Positions 23,769-36,546 of a stretch of 64,000 bases of DNA are shown here, piece by piece. The DNA comes from Sipunculus nudus (taxonomy: Eukaryota; Annelida; Sipuncula; Golfingiida; Sipunculidae), in contig CM049322.1 in the NCBI GenBank assembly GCA_026874595.1, positions 39,612,840 through 39,676,839 on the forward strand, in the 5' to 3' direction. The number at the start of each line of letters is the position of its first letter. Within the stretch, counting starts at the first letter, position 1. The notes below the pieces were generated by a model. The model was not told the DNA's origin. It was given only the letters and a program-made list of their open reading frames with translations, and made no database searches. Both the position numbers and the translations under genes were made by a program.

Positions 23769-24924
23769 TATTTTGAATTAAGAAAATGGAAAATCATAAC
23801 AATGTTTAAATTATGCTACAGTTATGTACTTAAATAATATTTTAACTCTACTCTGTGTTATTTAGGAAACACCCTCACTTCCCTCCTGGATTCTGTCACA
23901 AATTGCTGATTCAACACATCCCCATGGAACATCAGTCAAATACACACACTTTGGGACATCTTCTTAAGGAAATATTCATTGTACTACATAATATTTTTTA
24001 TCCAGAAGATTGGACTTAAAATTAGTATAATCTTATACAACAATTACCACAACTTTACCTTCAGTCGCATCATGGTTGCAAGAAACTGGTCAATCAGTGG
24101 CATTCCGAGTCGCCGTGTGTTCCTCCTGTGCATCACCTTGTCTCCCCAGTAGGACATTTGTTCTGCTTTAGGACTGAGAAATCTAAATTGAAACAAATTT
24201 CCCATAAAATATAAATCTTGTCATAATTTTTTTTTCAAACAAATTAACACCATATGCCTATATTCACAGCCCACATATGCCACTGCACATGAATTTACTT
24301 TTTTAAATGTGTTTTTGTGTGATGGGGGGGTGGGGGTGGAGAGAAATCAATAATCTTCCTGGCAAAAAAATAATAACTGAGAACCAGTGTGATATGATAC
24401 CTGTTTTTCCCAGATTAATTTGCAATTTATGTTCCTCTTTTGATTAATTAGATTTATATAAAATTTGCATAGTAATCTGACAAGAAGCATTTAAGATATT
24501 GCTAATATTTCCTGCAATATATTATATACAGCAATAATATGATTCATATAATAATATAAAAATGCATGGCTTATGTACATTAAAAATTTATATTCCTTAC
24601 CTTGTATTTAACAGCCATACTGCATTTTTTTATTTGGCTAGCCATTAGACCATATAAAATGTACAAACTACCACAATTAACTAAGGACCTCATATCTATT
24701 AATTCACAAGTTAAATTTTAAATGAGTAACTATTAAACACTTTTCACATAAACTATACAAATGCCACGTGATAATGTTGTAACTTATGTCATATCTCAAC
24801 CATAATGGATATATGTATTTCATCAACATGTAGTTAAACTGCATGTAAATTTTTTTAAAGGAATTAAAACAATTTTTTTTCTAACTTTATTTATTTAACA
24901 AGGATTGTACAAATTATTATAATA

Positions 24925-25110
24925 ACTAGTACTTGGCAATCCCGAATGGCTCACACAGTGGCATTCAGAATTAATTGGAGGTGGAGAATACTGGAGGACA
25001 CGGAGGAAACCAATGACCTTGGATGTGTCAGTACAACACACACTCACGGCCACACTGGAAATTGCACTTGGGTTCCCAGTGGAGAAACCCAAACTTGTTA
25101 CCACTCGACT
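24925..25110 (-). repeat. Interspersed repeat fragment in a transposase intron
   Basis: Words such as GGAGGACACGGAGGAAACC and GGTTCCCAGTGGAGAAACCC resemble the conserved 'CCGGGTGGGTTTCCTCCGG' class of bivalve repeats, also seen in part at 8790-8830. No splice-compatible exon is present. Confidence 0.35.
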
Positions 25111-26955
25111 GTCACCAATAATATATTTTTATTTACTTTTTTCGTACAGTCATAAAGTAACATTATATTTATAACAGTAATGTATGTAATGTAAGCCTGC
25201 CTAATCAATAACATTATTACCCATGTTTTGGGAATTTGAAAACTTTAATATTTCCAACAGAAACCCATACTTATTTCCTTGAAAACAAGTAACATACATG
25301 TATATCCATAAAATATTAATTATATAATTAAAAAAATTATTACTAGAAATTAAATACAATAGAAAAAATGGACTTCATTTTGTATTTGTTACCTGAATAG
25401 CCAAAGGAACATTGCAAAGGTGGGTAGACCAGTGTAGAATTTGGTTGCTTTGTCATCATTTTTTATCTTTTCCACACTCCATGTCAAACTGGTAACCTTC
25501 TTCTTAAGAGCAGCCACCTCTTTCTTTAGCTGTTGATTTTCGGCAACCAGATCATCTTCAGTTTGCACACCTGCATCAATCATTGTCAAGTCTTATATTT
25601 CTTTGATTAGATCTATTAAAATTGTAAAAAAATACTTATTTAATACAATAAATATATCAAATCACTTTTATATTTATTATTGGCTTTCATGGTTTATATG
25701 AGGACTGTTTAAATATATTTTGACTAGATTATGTATTACAACATGAGGATAATATGATTGCCCACTACTAAACCACACTATTTGCAGTTACATTAAAATA
25801 TGATTGATTAAAAATTTTAAACTAAAAAAAAATATATTATTGTGTTATTTAATTAATATTATTTCATACTTTTAACTATTTATCTTAATTCTTCTTATTT
25901 ATACATAAACTGAAATATTATTTTATTACTCATCACCATTCAGTATTAATATGAATAATTTCTTAAATAAAATACCTTTGTCTGCAAAGGTTGGTCCTGA
26001 TGCAGCATCATCACTTGCAGGGGTGATAATGGTAGGCCTGATGTAGTCATGCATTTGCAGTGACACCTCTCCTGCCTCCCTCTCTCTGGTGGCTGACACT
26101 TTTGCAGCTTCTTCAAACACCTACAGTTAATATTTTTAGTCATTCTGTTAAATTTATTATTATCAGCATTAAATATTTCACTTTTTTACAAACAAGGGCT
26201 GTTCTGTTTCTTAACATTATATGATAAATATATACAAATTTATAAAAATATGATAATCTATAATGGCAACAGGATAAAACTTAATTGCTTGAATCCCCCA
26301 ACACTTCACCATTAAAAAAATATATAATATCAATATATAATATAAATTTACATGTCATCTATATATACATTTAAAAAAATGTGTAATTTATTTGTGACAT
26401 ACTGATAAACTCTACACAACAAACGGTTAATAAATACATTTTATGATTAATATTTTTATTCACATATAACAGTAATAAACCTTCAACTGATCACATTTTT
26501 ACCTGCTTCTCTAAAATACATACACATCTATTAAAATTACCACTATAAATCATTGTTCGTCTGTCATCTTATTCATACCAAATAAAAAAACATTTTACTT
26601 CCTTAATTTATTAATACACCCAAACACATTTTTGTTTGTTGGCATGTACATGATAGCTTTTCTCAAATATCTATCAATTATTGGGTAGTTTAACTCTGTT
26701 GATATTGCCTGTTGTGGTCTACAACATATTTATATATATTTATATTAATTATGTTAGAAATAAAATTATTTATAAAAATAACATATTATTTATTTATTTA
26801 TTAATAAATCACAGAAAACAATATAAACTAGGCATTATATAATACATGTTGCACGGAACACGACATGTTTATGGATTAAAGTGTAATAATATAATAATTA
26901 ATATTATCAAAATACTGTCATGACATAAGAAACTGTCATAATAAAAATAAAATAC

Positions 26956-27294
26956 CTTCACAACTTCCCTCCGGTGTAGTCTCTCCTCTCTCTTTGTGAC
27001 GGTATCACAAACAACTGCTCCGTGTCCTCTCATATATAATGTTGGACTGTAGTCTATTTCACTCGGATCGTCACTGGGCCACCCAGAAATGAAGTGACGG
27101 CTGCACACCCTATGCCATGTCTCAGGCTTCCAATTTTTCCGGTTGACGGCCCGGATCCACGCTGCTCTCTGGTGTCTATTTGATGGAAATCTGTGAAAGC
27201 TTAAGCCTAGCGACCGGGAATTTTTATTCCTCCGCCTGGCACAACCAACAACACAACAGCTATCCGGCATTTTCCAAAACTGCACGATCTCCAA
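26956..27294 (-). CDS. THAP zinc-finger exon of the transposase
   Basis: The most intact part of the transposase. The C2CH ligands are visible (C..C in CVVGC, C and H in VCSRHF), and the downstream YSPTLY occupies the place of the AVPTIF-type box. The second Met (27270, MPDSCCVVGC) is the likelier start because THAP domains usually begin at the very N-terminus. Donor AAG|GTATTT. Confidence 0.7.
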
Positions 27295-27654
27295 ATGACA
27301 GATCTAGATATCAGCATGTGCGACCTCTGTTTACAAACAACGCTTTTGCCCGCCGGAAGCAGTTCCGCGCATGCGCGAGTGACGTATGGATAAATTTGGG
27401 AAAGGCCCTATTATCAGCAATTTCCCCGAAGTCGGCATGTCTGTAAAAAGCTCAGTATTGTTAAGTGATAACCAACAGTCCGGTTGTTTGTTTAAACTCC
27501 CTTTGGACACCGTGGGTTATCGGTGCGGATCACCCCGTCTGATTTCCAACAAAACGAATGCTTACATTTAAAAATAGCCACTCAGTCAAATTAAAAGATT
27601 TAACGATAAATATATGTAAAATATTCGGTTAAAAATTATTTATTGTCACATGAA

Positions 27655-27775
27655 ACAGTAGTAGTAGAAGATGTAGCATTTGTAGTAGTACTAGTAGTAA
27701 CGTAATGGTAGAAATAGAAGAAGTAGTTAATGTAGTAGTAGATGAAGTGATAGTAGTTGCAGTAAAAGTATAAGT
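27655..27775. repeat. Degenerate (GTA)n tract
   Basis: Imperfect GTAGTA trinucleotide repeats with substitutions over about 120 bases. Confidence 0.7.
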
Positions 27776-28611
27776 ATATTACTCATCTTAAATGTACATT
27801 AACCATTGAATCGATTCATCCTTGGGGATGGGGGCGGTTTTAGCGGAGGCGCAGATTAGGGCATCTTTAATTATAAAACCAAGAATATTGAAAAATCCTT
27901 TTCACCTGTTATAAATGATGTATGGTTGAAGTCATTAAAATAATTTTAAAATCCGGCAGTAAATATACCTGATTTACAACTTACCTTTCCTTTTTTATAA
28001 TTGCTGACCCAAATAATAATCCTGGTGACGAAATTAGAAGTGACCAAAATAACCTGAGAATTCTGTTAACATGCAGAAAAAATCGATAGGTGGAAGCACT
28101 CACCGGTCGGGGAGACTTTTAGATTTTACCGTTCGGTAAAAAATAATCGGCCGACAAGAAAAATGCGAGGTAGATGCGGTAGATGCTAGGCCGGTTAAAG
28201 TGATATGAAAATGTGGGCTAAAACATAGGCATGCAATGTTTGACGCAACCAATATTTTGCTTCGCCATTGCACTTACTCATCCGGTAGGTGTGATATTTT
28301 GAAACCGTCGTGTGTTTTGATAGCAACCGCATTCAGAACGTTTAGAATGGATTGTGATTGTCTTGTATGGAGGGTTAAAGTATCAACTCAGGAACAACAA
28401 TTTATTTTTTGGAGGTATTCTATATCATCATAATTTCTCTTGCCCAATAATATTTTTTAAAAAATCCGATATAGTCCATTGCTTTAGGCATTAGGGCCGT
28501 CGTCATTAACCGCTAGAAAGGAAATCTGTAAATTTTTCATGGGTTGAAAGTGCAAAGGTGACACCAAATAGGACCTCCTATGTTCCGGGAAACAGATTTG
28601 ACTTGTGATAA

Positions 28612-28770
28612 GATAGGATAAGATAAGATAAGATTATATAAGATAAGATCAGATCAGATAAGATATAGTTTATTGCTATATATATGTAATAAAATCACAT
28701 ACATAGCAGAAGATAAGATTAGATCAGATCAGATATAGTTTATTGCTATATATATGTAATAAAATCACAT
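28612..28770. repeat. GATAAGAT tandem repeats with a duplicated 50-base unit
   Basis: Multiple AGATAAGAT units lead into two near-identical copies of a block ending TTTATTGCTATATATATG...AATCACATAC at about 28664-28705 and 28732-28771. AGATAAG is the core GATA-factor site, but clustering through microsatellite expansion is the simpler reading. Confidence 0.65.
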
Positions 28771-29441
28771 ACAATAGTATTTGACTTGACTGGCTTACTT
28801 AAACACATTTGCCACACAGTTGCTGAACCGGTATACACGTTTTTCTTGGGTTGGAGTCATATTTCCTTCACTGATATAATGCACAAAATACTGAAAAAAA
28901 GTATTCATGTTTTAGATCTTGATATCAGAATGTTGGCGGAGGGTTTATGTAGTCTCTGTGTGCTTTCCATCAGATATTTAATGTTTTTTAACTTTAAATA
29001 AGCATCCTACGTAGTACTTAAATATGAGATTCATGCCTACTGCCGGATTGGAGGTTGAATATACATCTTTAGTAGGAAATAACCCAGTAAAATGCCAACT
29101 AACTCAATACACGCTTGAACATAATACCGCAAGTGCACTAACTCTTTTTCTGTGATCCGCTATATTAAATAACATGAGGTAGATAATAGTATAGTTATAA
29201 ATTTCCTTGAAGAACTGGGTATTTACCGTCTAAAGCTACATATAATCATATATTGATACAAAACAGGGATTTTAATGTTTTATAGTCATTTCTTTTTCTC
29301 GATACGACGATACAACATGGGGAAATATGACTTATGTATGGATATATGAATAGGGTGAGCACAATGCAATACAGTTTAAATGTTAAAAAATACAATATTC
29401 AGCTTTCATATATTAATGTTAATATAATTAAGCCTTTACAG

Positions 29442-29618
29442 GGAGCATAGTAAGAATGAAAACCGACAAGTCCATAAAGACCGATCAGCTCCAACTAGAA
29501 CCGATCGGCACGTCATTGACATTAAGAGTTAAAGCGAAGAATGATGCTACAATAGCCTTGTTCAACAACTGGACCAATCCCACAGAGGCATACGAGGTAC
29601 ATATCTATACCAAGAATG
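29442..29618 (+). CDS. FAMeT domain 1, first exon
   Basis: Acceptor CTTTACAG, phase 1 entry. LTLRVKAKNDATIALF and AYEVHIY match the start of the FAMeT fold (compare KFSFSVKACKNVYLAL and TYEIVIG in domain 2). The likely donor is AATG|GTATAT (phase 1); without splicing the frame runs to TGA at 29711-29713. FAMeT domains are now regarded as binding modules rather than enzymes. Confidence 0.65.
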
Positions 29619-30906
29619 GTATATTTACATCATTTAAATGGCCGGCGAATAACATAGCGGAATTAGCAAGATTGATTCAACCTCAAAGATTCACTGTCCT
29701 AGTTTCTTCTTGAAATGGGACCACTTTCAGCACTATATTGACTGAAAGAGAATAATAAAAAATCCTGATAGTCGTTCATGAGGATAGACTTGCACGTTTT
29801 ATTGATAAAATTAGAAGATTTATAAAAACTCTTCATTGCTTGTTTATTCTTATTTCATTCAAATTGACACAAGGTGTTTTATTTTAGGAAAGGTCGTTCA
29901 AACCAGTTGTTACTTATTAGTTCTTAAATGCATTATTACTCTTCCCTTCTTATTTGTAAAAACATACAGAAATTCAGATATTTCAATGATACCACGTAGA
30001 TTTTCATGAAGCTTGAAGAAATTTATAATGTCGAATAGGTTTGATAGTGATAAAACCAACTTTTTTTAATGTACACACATTTTATTATCCTTTCGATATT
30101 AACATTATTATCAATGTGAATGCTGAATAGAGCCTCAGAACCTAGGAGCCGCTTTTAACTAAATGTAAGTGATATGTCGGAACTGTAGAAATTATATATT
30201 AAAAGTGATCAGTACTGTGATAGTTATACTCCATTTTGCATTGTGATAAATATATTACATGAATGGTACTTTTATTTGTCTTTAGTTGGCAATCGGCGGA
30301 TGGAGAAATACACGGTCAGTGTTGCGATGGGAACAGCAAGGTTATAACTTTGGGGACACCGGATACATTGGTCCTTTTTTTGGATCAGAACGCATTTAAA
30401 GACTTCTGGGCACGATGGGGGAATGGGCTGATTGCATTTGGTAGAGGAACAGAAGTTGGCAAGGACAGGTGGTTATAGTTGTACCTGTTAAGATTGTGTA
30501 AATATTTTTCGTTTAAAATGTAGTTGTTATCATTATATTTTATTTCTTATATCTCGAATATATACCCTGTCCAAAGCTAAAATACACACTGAAAGTAACT
30601 AATCAAAATATAACAGGATTGCTCATAACCTTTTTGTTAGCTTATAAATAAAGTAACAGGATATATTCCCGCTACAGTTACGACCGTGTTGCGAGCCGAC
30701 CTCTCAAGTTTACGAACGGTAATATCTATCAAACTGCACACATCATCAACTTGTGGGTAAATTTTATTACAACACTTTAATTACCACCTGACGAAGAAGC
30801 CTGTGTGCTTCGAACGCTCGTGTGTTAATAAACAAGTTGGTCTATCTAAAAGGCATCACTCTTTATCTTTACCTATGCTACAAGTACAGGCTAACACGGC
30901 TATACC

Positions 30907-30964
<58 letters not shown>

Positions 30965-33900
30965 CAGTTAATCATTTACAATGTACTGGTGACCTTTAAT
31001 TATAATACTTATATCAAACTTTGACTAATATAGTTCTTTTGTCAAATATATAAAATCTAAGATATTTTTGCACTTTTAGTGGGGTCTCTGTGTTTGTTCA
31101 CCCCATCCCCCGATAGGTTATGACGGGACTTTAATTGGTACCCCAGAGGCTTCTCAATCTGTAATTTCATCAACTTTAAGAACATATTTAATTAAAGCCA
31201 TAAAACATTCAGGTTTTGACAGTTTTTTATCATCAACAAAAATATATGCTTTTGTTTTTGGATGTTAATCACGCAAAAGCCATGTCGTGTGAGACTTGAC
31301 TAATCGAGAACAGCAAAGGCAAAAAAAAACAGATTCATGTCTTGACTCTATTACTTAATATTAACACAGCGTTATAAAAGACGTTACTGTCTTAATCAGC
31401 GAATCAAAATACATAATCACTTTGTTATATTTAGTCAGAGCGTTTTAGTCAATGTTAGTTAATGTATACTCAGTTATTGTTAAGAAATAAAGAAACACCT
31501 GCTTCTCCATTAACAAAGTTCTTATCTGCATATGATAAGAAGTGGTTAATTCAACAGTGGCGTCTTTTATCTTTATGCCTATGTGTTTTGTATTGATTTG
31601 TATAAGAGAAAATTAGTACACAATTATTTTTTCTTTAAATGAATAAATAAGCTTATCTTTTCACGAAATTTGAAACACAAATGGTTTCTACCAAAATATC
31701 GGGCGAGTTCGAAAGCTGATGACCTTAGCCTTCAGCTTCGAGGCCAAATCTGCTGAAATGTATTTATTTTACCAAAACTTTTTAGGTATTTCACATTTTG
31801 TCTTCAATTGTGGTACCCGACTTGTTTCTCTAAGTTCTTGGAACTGTCCAAAAACCGGCGATCTGAGGAGATACAACGTAAAGTAAGCCGAATAACAATT
31901 ACTGTCTTTTGAACACATTCACTTATTTCGTATTTCTACTTCAAATTCAATATACAAGTTGTTTCCGCTGAGTTCTCGGAATAATATGGGTACTGTTGAC
32001 CTTAATGTTTACTTTCAAGGTCAGATATACGCTATTCTAGGACTAGTGTGACCTAATAACTTTGTAAGGACTGAAGTTATTTCCTTCGTATTCGACAAAT
32101 CGGCTATTTTTGGCAAAATAAAAAATCTCGGCGGAGTTAAAGAAAATCGGTGACCTTGACATTGATCTTCAACGTCAAATCTCCTGAACTCTAGAATAAT
32201 TGATTTGAGATTATTTTTACCCCTTAAGTTTTGGGATGGCCCTCGGGGGAAGGCATATATCTGTTTTTACTCTGCAAAACTAAGACTCCTCAAACACGAT
32301 CAAAGAGTTTGTAACATATCAGACTGAAAGATGAATTTGTTTTTCTTCCAGTATTCTTTCCTGGACAGACCCGAATCCTCGTGCTGTTGCCATGGTTGCG
32401 ATTGCAAATGGATATGGGCGTGACGGGACATGGGAAATACCTCAGCACACAGGTAAAACGAATGAAAATTGAATATTGTAAAAAATACTGTTTTGTTCCA
32501 TACTTATAGCACGGAATTGAGATTTACTAGTATCTTAAAAAATGAAAAATGTAAAATTTAACTGCCTTTTAACACAGGTGACTTCAGAATAAAATAGGCG
32601 TGTTCTCCATTGAAAAAGCTAATACATTTGTTTCATTTTTTTTTCTTAAACATGTTTCTTTCTTACTTAAATTTTTTTTTTCAATCAATAAAAAATTAAC
32701 TTAATATTGTCAGATATAAGAAACATGGCAGGCAAAAAATAAGCTTTGCATTATTGTAATGCTGTAAAAGCGGTTTGCTGTAACTGGTTATCAAAATTCG
32801 TGTATCAATAAAAAAAATATAAAATCCTAAAAATTGTAAACATTGCCTTTAAAAATTATATGCATTTCATAAATACATATTTCACCTGAAAGAACACTGA
32901 TACATTTTAACCTGATTTTATTTAACTGGGATTTTGCCAGGGATGGAATCTTAACACTTAAATACTTAAAGTAGTGCCAGGAGTTCGAGTCTGGTACCGT
33001 TTCATTTCCTGTACTTCTGCTACAGCCGTATGAATATAGTATATAGGATTTCCCAACACACCAGAGTGGGGTCCAAAAGGACCCCCACTCATGAGTACTA
33101 TTTAGATTACTCAGTGCTCGTGCACGAGTACTTTCTTAAAATAACCAAATCACTCATACTGGTACTCGAGTACCAAGTACGTACTCTAAATAACGAGTAT
33201 ATTTATGAATACTTTGGCGTACTTCATTATATGAACATATACTAATAAAATTTAAATATATATTTATAAACAAATAATACATACATACATCGATTCATCC
33301 ATACATACAGACATACATTCATTATACATACATACATTCATACATAGTACGTTCATACACACATTCAAGACTGATGCTGCCAACGATACCCCAAGCTTGA
33401 GGAAGCATCCGAAGGTAAGTTCTCTCCAATGTTAACGTTGTTTGTGGGGGCGGGGGGGGACACTCTAATACGATGCACATTTAGCATAGACACAAGACAG
33501 CAAACAGTAGAAGATCATCCAGTTGGTCACCGATTCAAAAAAGATGTGCTGAACACTAAACCATAGGTTTCAAGCATGCACGTTACATTATAAGTACTCA
33601 GTGCTCGTACTGGAGTACATTTATTGTACTCGGACCCGACTCTGCAACACACGTGTATTATCACAGATCAAGGTATTGACCCCCGCTACGTTTTCTGAAA
33701 TTCTCTATCCAAACCGGCACATACACGCACCCACATACTTCGACACTTACTGGTCTTACTCATTGTCCACATTGCTTTACGAACCATGCCGAGACGTTTT
33801 ATTTCCAACCAAATGAACACACCGTCTTCGGAAAATTTATGCATGGACGCACTTTGCCTACCCAGTTTCTGTTGTCATTATACACCAATATCACTGTCAA

Positions 33901-34846
33901 AATATTATAATAAAATATTCATATAATGTACCCGTAACCTTCATTTTGTTATTTCAGCCAAACGAATGAAGATCAAAACACCAATTTGGAAAACGTACGA
34001 GGTGACTTGGTTCTCAACTACGGAAGTAAACAAATTTTCCTTCAGTGTTAAAGCCTGTAAAAATGTCTACTTGGCCTTGGCACAGGAACTCGGGAAAATA
34101 CCGGCGGGAACATATGAAATTGTTATTGGTTACGATAACTCAGCATCAGTAATTAGAATGATTCATGTCAAAACGGAAACAAGTTCAACACCAGATATTC
34201 TGAACTGCAACGAGTATAGACCATTTTGGATAACCTGGATGCAAGGGTTTATTCGGGTAGGAAAAGGGACCGATATTGGTAAGTGCCAATTTGTTATTGT
34301 AATCGCTGAATTAAGTCAAGAATAATAGCATATTAATATGGCACTTTTATTGGCATTTTTATTTAGCTTCTGTATTTATCAATGTTTAATAAAATCAGTT
34401 TAATTGATAACACAGAAATATCAGGAATAACTCCTTTTCAATCTGATTAATTAAGTTCCTGGACAGTTTAATTTCTTATTCTCTTAGCTTCCAGCGTACT
34501 AAGAATATCTACATCGCCTTATTGATGCACAAGACTTTCGTGTACAATATTGAATTAATATATGGATACAGAACCAATAAGGCTCCTAATATTACCTTAT
34601 ATATTCGTCTAAAATACTTTACCATGACGCATATATAAATACAATAGTAAGACAGAGCTAAACTAGTGCCAATTCCTGGCCACCATAAAACATGTAGAGT
34701 TCCTTTTGTAAACTACCGTTCATGCTGCAATATGGTAATGTCTTCAACTTTTCACAATTTAATAACTGTATCAAGAACACCCTTGCTCGATAAAAATCAG
34801 CAGCTATAAAAGATCATATTTGCTTTGCATGCGGAACTGTTCACTC

Positions 34847-34905
<59 letters not shown>

Positions 34906-35984
34906 TAAAAACACATTTGTTTCTATTTTTAAGGATCGGAGGAATTCTTGCAACATAACTTTAGTCACCCGTACACAATAAACGCTGTAGCCATCAGCAC
35001 TTACCGTTCAGTCAAGCGATTGCTGTTCCATAAAACTACAGGTGGATATACTGATTGTTCAATACATTGTACTCCAACTGTCTCAGTTGATTCTTTGAAT
35101 ACTTTGAATCCAAAATGTTACCCATATCTAATTGAAAGGTGGATAAATATTTAGAAAACAAGTGATACGTTATCTATAAGTATAGCCGAATTATCATGAC
35201 AATCAAAACCATACGAATACTTCAGTACAAACAAGTAAATAACGAGTAGAAACTAAGGTCATATCAAGTAAATCTGAAATAACTTGATTGTTACTGATAG
35301 ATTACCTTTAAAAAATATGCAAAATTATACGCAGAACATTACATCATTTTGTTTTGCGTTTTTAAGAATTCTATTTTCACACACTGTCCCATAAATGAAA
35401 AAAGTTAATTTTTTTAAACAAATTCCGCGGAGGGATACCAAGTGCATATTAATTTTTTTAATTATTCTGATAATAAATGCGCCCATTTTTGCACGACTGT
35501 TTTTTTTTTTATTTGAAGAACATTGTACACATGTAACTTGGTTCTTTCACGTTACACCTCATGCCACCGTTGCATTCATTACGCCGATCGAATGACTTGT
35601 GAACAAGCACGTATTGGAAATTAACATTGGATCGTATACACCAACAGCTATGTACTGGGTTCTTGATTTTTTTTTTACTGATGGTCACTTCAAATATGTG
35701 AAATACCTATTACTAATGACGGAGTAACCGTTGGATAATAAACTCATAGTGAATCAGCATTTTAACTCCTTAAAGAGATATATTTTTCTGTCTTGAAGGT
35801 ACTAAGCGACCTTCAATAAACAACTTATTTCAAAGTGTAACCAATTCTTTATGTAGGTCTCGATTATGATGCATTAGCTCCTTTGCAACGCCTGTCTAAG
35901 ACAGTGCATGGCAATATAATGTAGAGAATTAAAATATTGAAACTATCAATGAAGCGAGTAAGTCATTCTCTTCCCCTATCTCTT

Positions 35985-36036
<52 letters not shown>

Positions 36037-36451
36037 GGCTTAATGGCCTGTCTGTGAATATATATCTCGGGTATTTTAGGTATATCCAGTAAGCAGATTG
36101 TAGGGTCGCAGGCCTTTTTTCAAATCTGAAAAGCCCACAATTCTGCAAGTCGTATAATATTTTTTATATACAATATAACGAAAAATAATATAATCGTCAT
36201 AACAAATCACGTTTAACATATATCAACAATGAAAAATCGAGTGTTATAAACACAGCAAAACGACCACTAACATACTGACACCGAGCGCCATATGTTAGCA
36301 ACAAAGTTAATTAAATAATAGCTGTTAGCATTACTGTTACCTCGGCCGAATAATGTGGTCTGCATTAAGCGCCTTTGCAACGCCTGTCTAAGACTATGCA
36401 TGTAGAGAAAATTGAATTAAAATACTGGAACCATCAAAGTTGCGAGTAGGT

Positions 36452-36546
<95 letters not shown>

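Larger units (their letters stand above)
22765..27294 (-). pseudogene. THAP-domain DDE_Tnp_4 transposase, broken
   Basis: Five minus-strand exons: 27294(or 27270)-26956, 26120-25976, 25570-25393, 24182-24048, 23439-22765, with phases 0, 1, 2, 2 all agreeing. Exon 1 is a THAP zinc finger (CCVVGC ... FHRFPS ... VCSRHF) that binds transposon ends. Exon 3 is a coiled coil ending FYTGLPTFAMF. Exons 4-5 give the helix-turn-helix (DVADRFNVSTALMSRVF) and DDE catalytic core: IIDCTELFIER (Asp 1), ADKGF (Asp 2), HVERAIGRIK (Glu). An in-frame TAA at 23046-23048 lies just before VLADKGF, and a frame change is needed between SEVQ (about 22935) and DIAEVRIH. The end is KPLVA at 22765. The protein is therefore truncated and inactive unless the breaks are sequence errors. 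Confidence 0.78.
19082..27410. mobile_element. ISL2EU-like DNA transposon carrying YqaJ nuclease and THAP-DDE transposase
   Basis: Two converging gene remnants, a YqaJ/lambda-exonuclease-fold protein (plus) and a THAP-domain DDE_Tnp_4 transposase (minus), form the gene pair I know from eukaryotic ISL2EU (IS5-like) transposons. The right terminus is probably near 27408, where the minus strand reads GGGCCTTTCCC followed by GCGCATGCGCGGAA. No matching left terminus was found, so the element is probably left-truncated, consistent with the missing N-terminus of the YqaJ gene. Both genes are broken, so the copy is not autonomous. Confidence 0.65.
27600..29441. other. Interval between transposon and FAMeT exon
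   Basis: Holds (GTA)n and GATAAGAT repeats. An N-terminal exon for the receptor phosphatase is expected somewhere upstream of 29442, but none with a convincing signal peptide and phase-1 donor was found here. Confidence 0.4.

Noticed and set aside
24059-24182. Transposase exon 4 ending at AAG|GTAAAG (24059)
   Set aside because: That donor leaves the next exon out of frame. Using GTG|GTAATT (24048) keeps phase and gives the expected MRLK...DVADRF helix-turn-helix.
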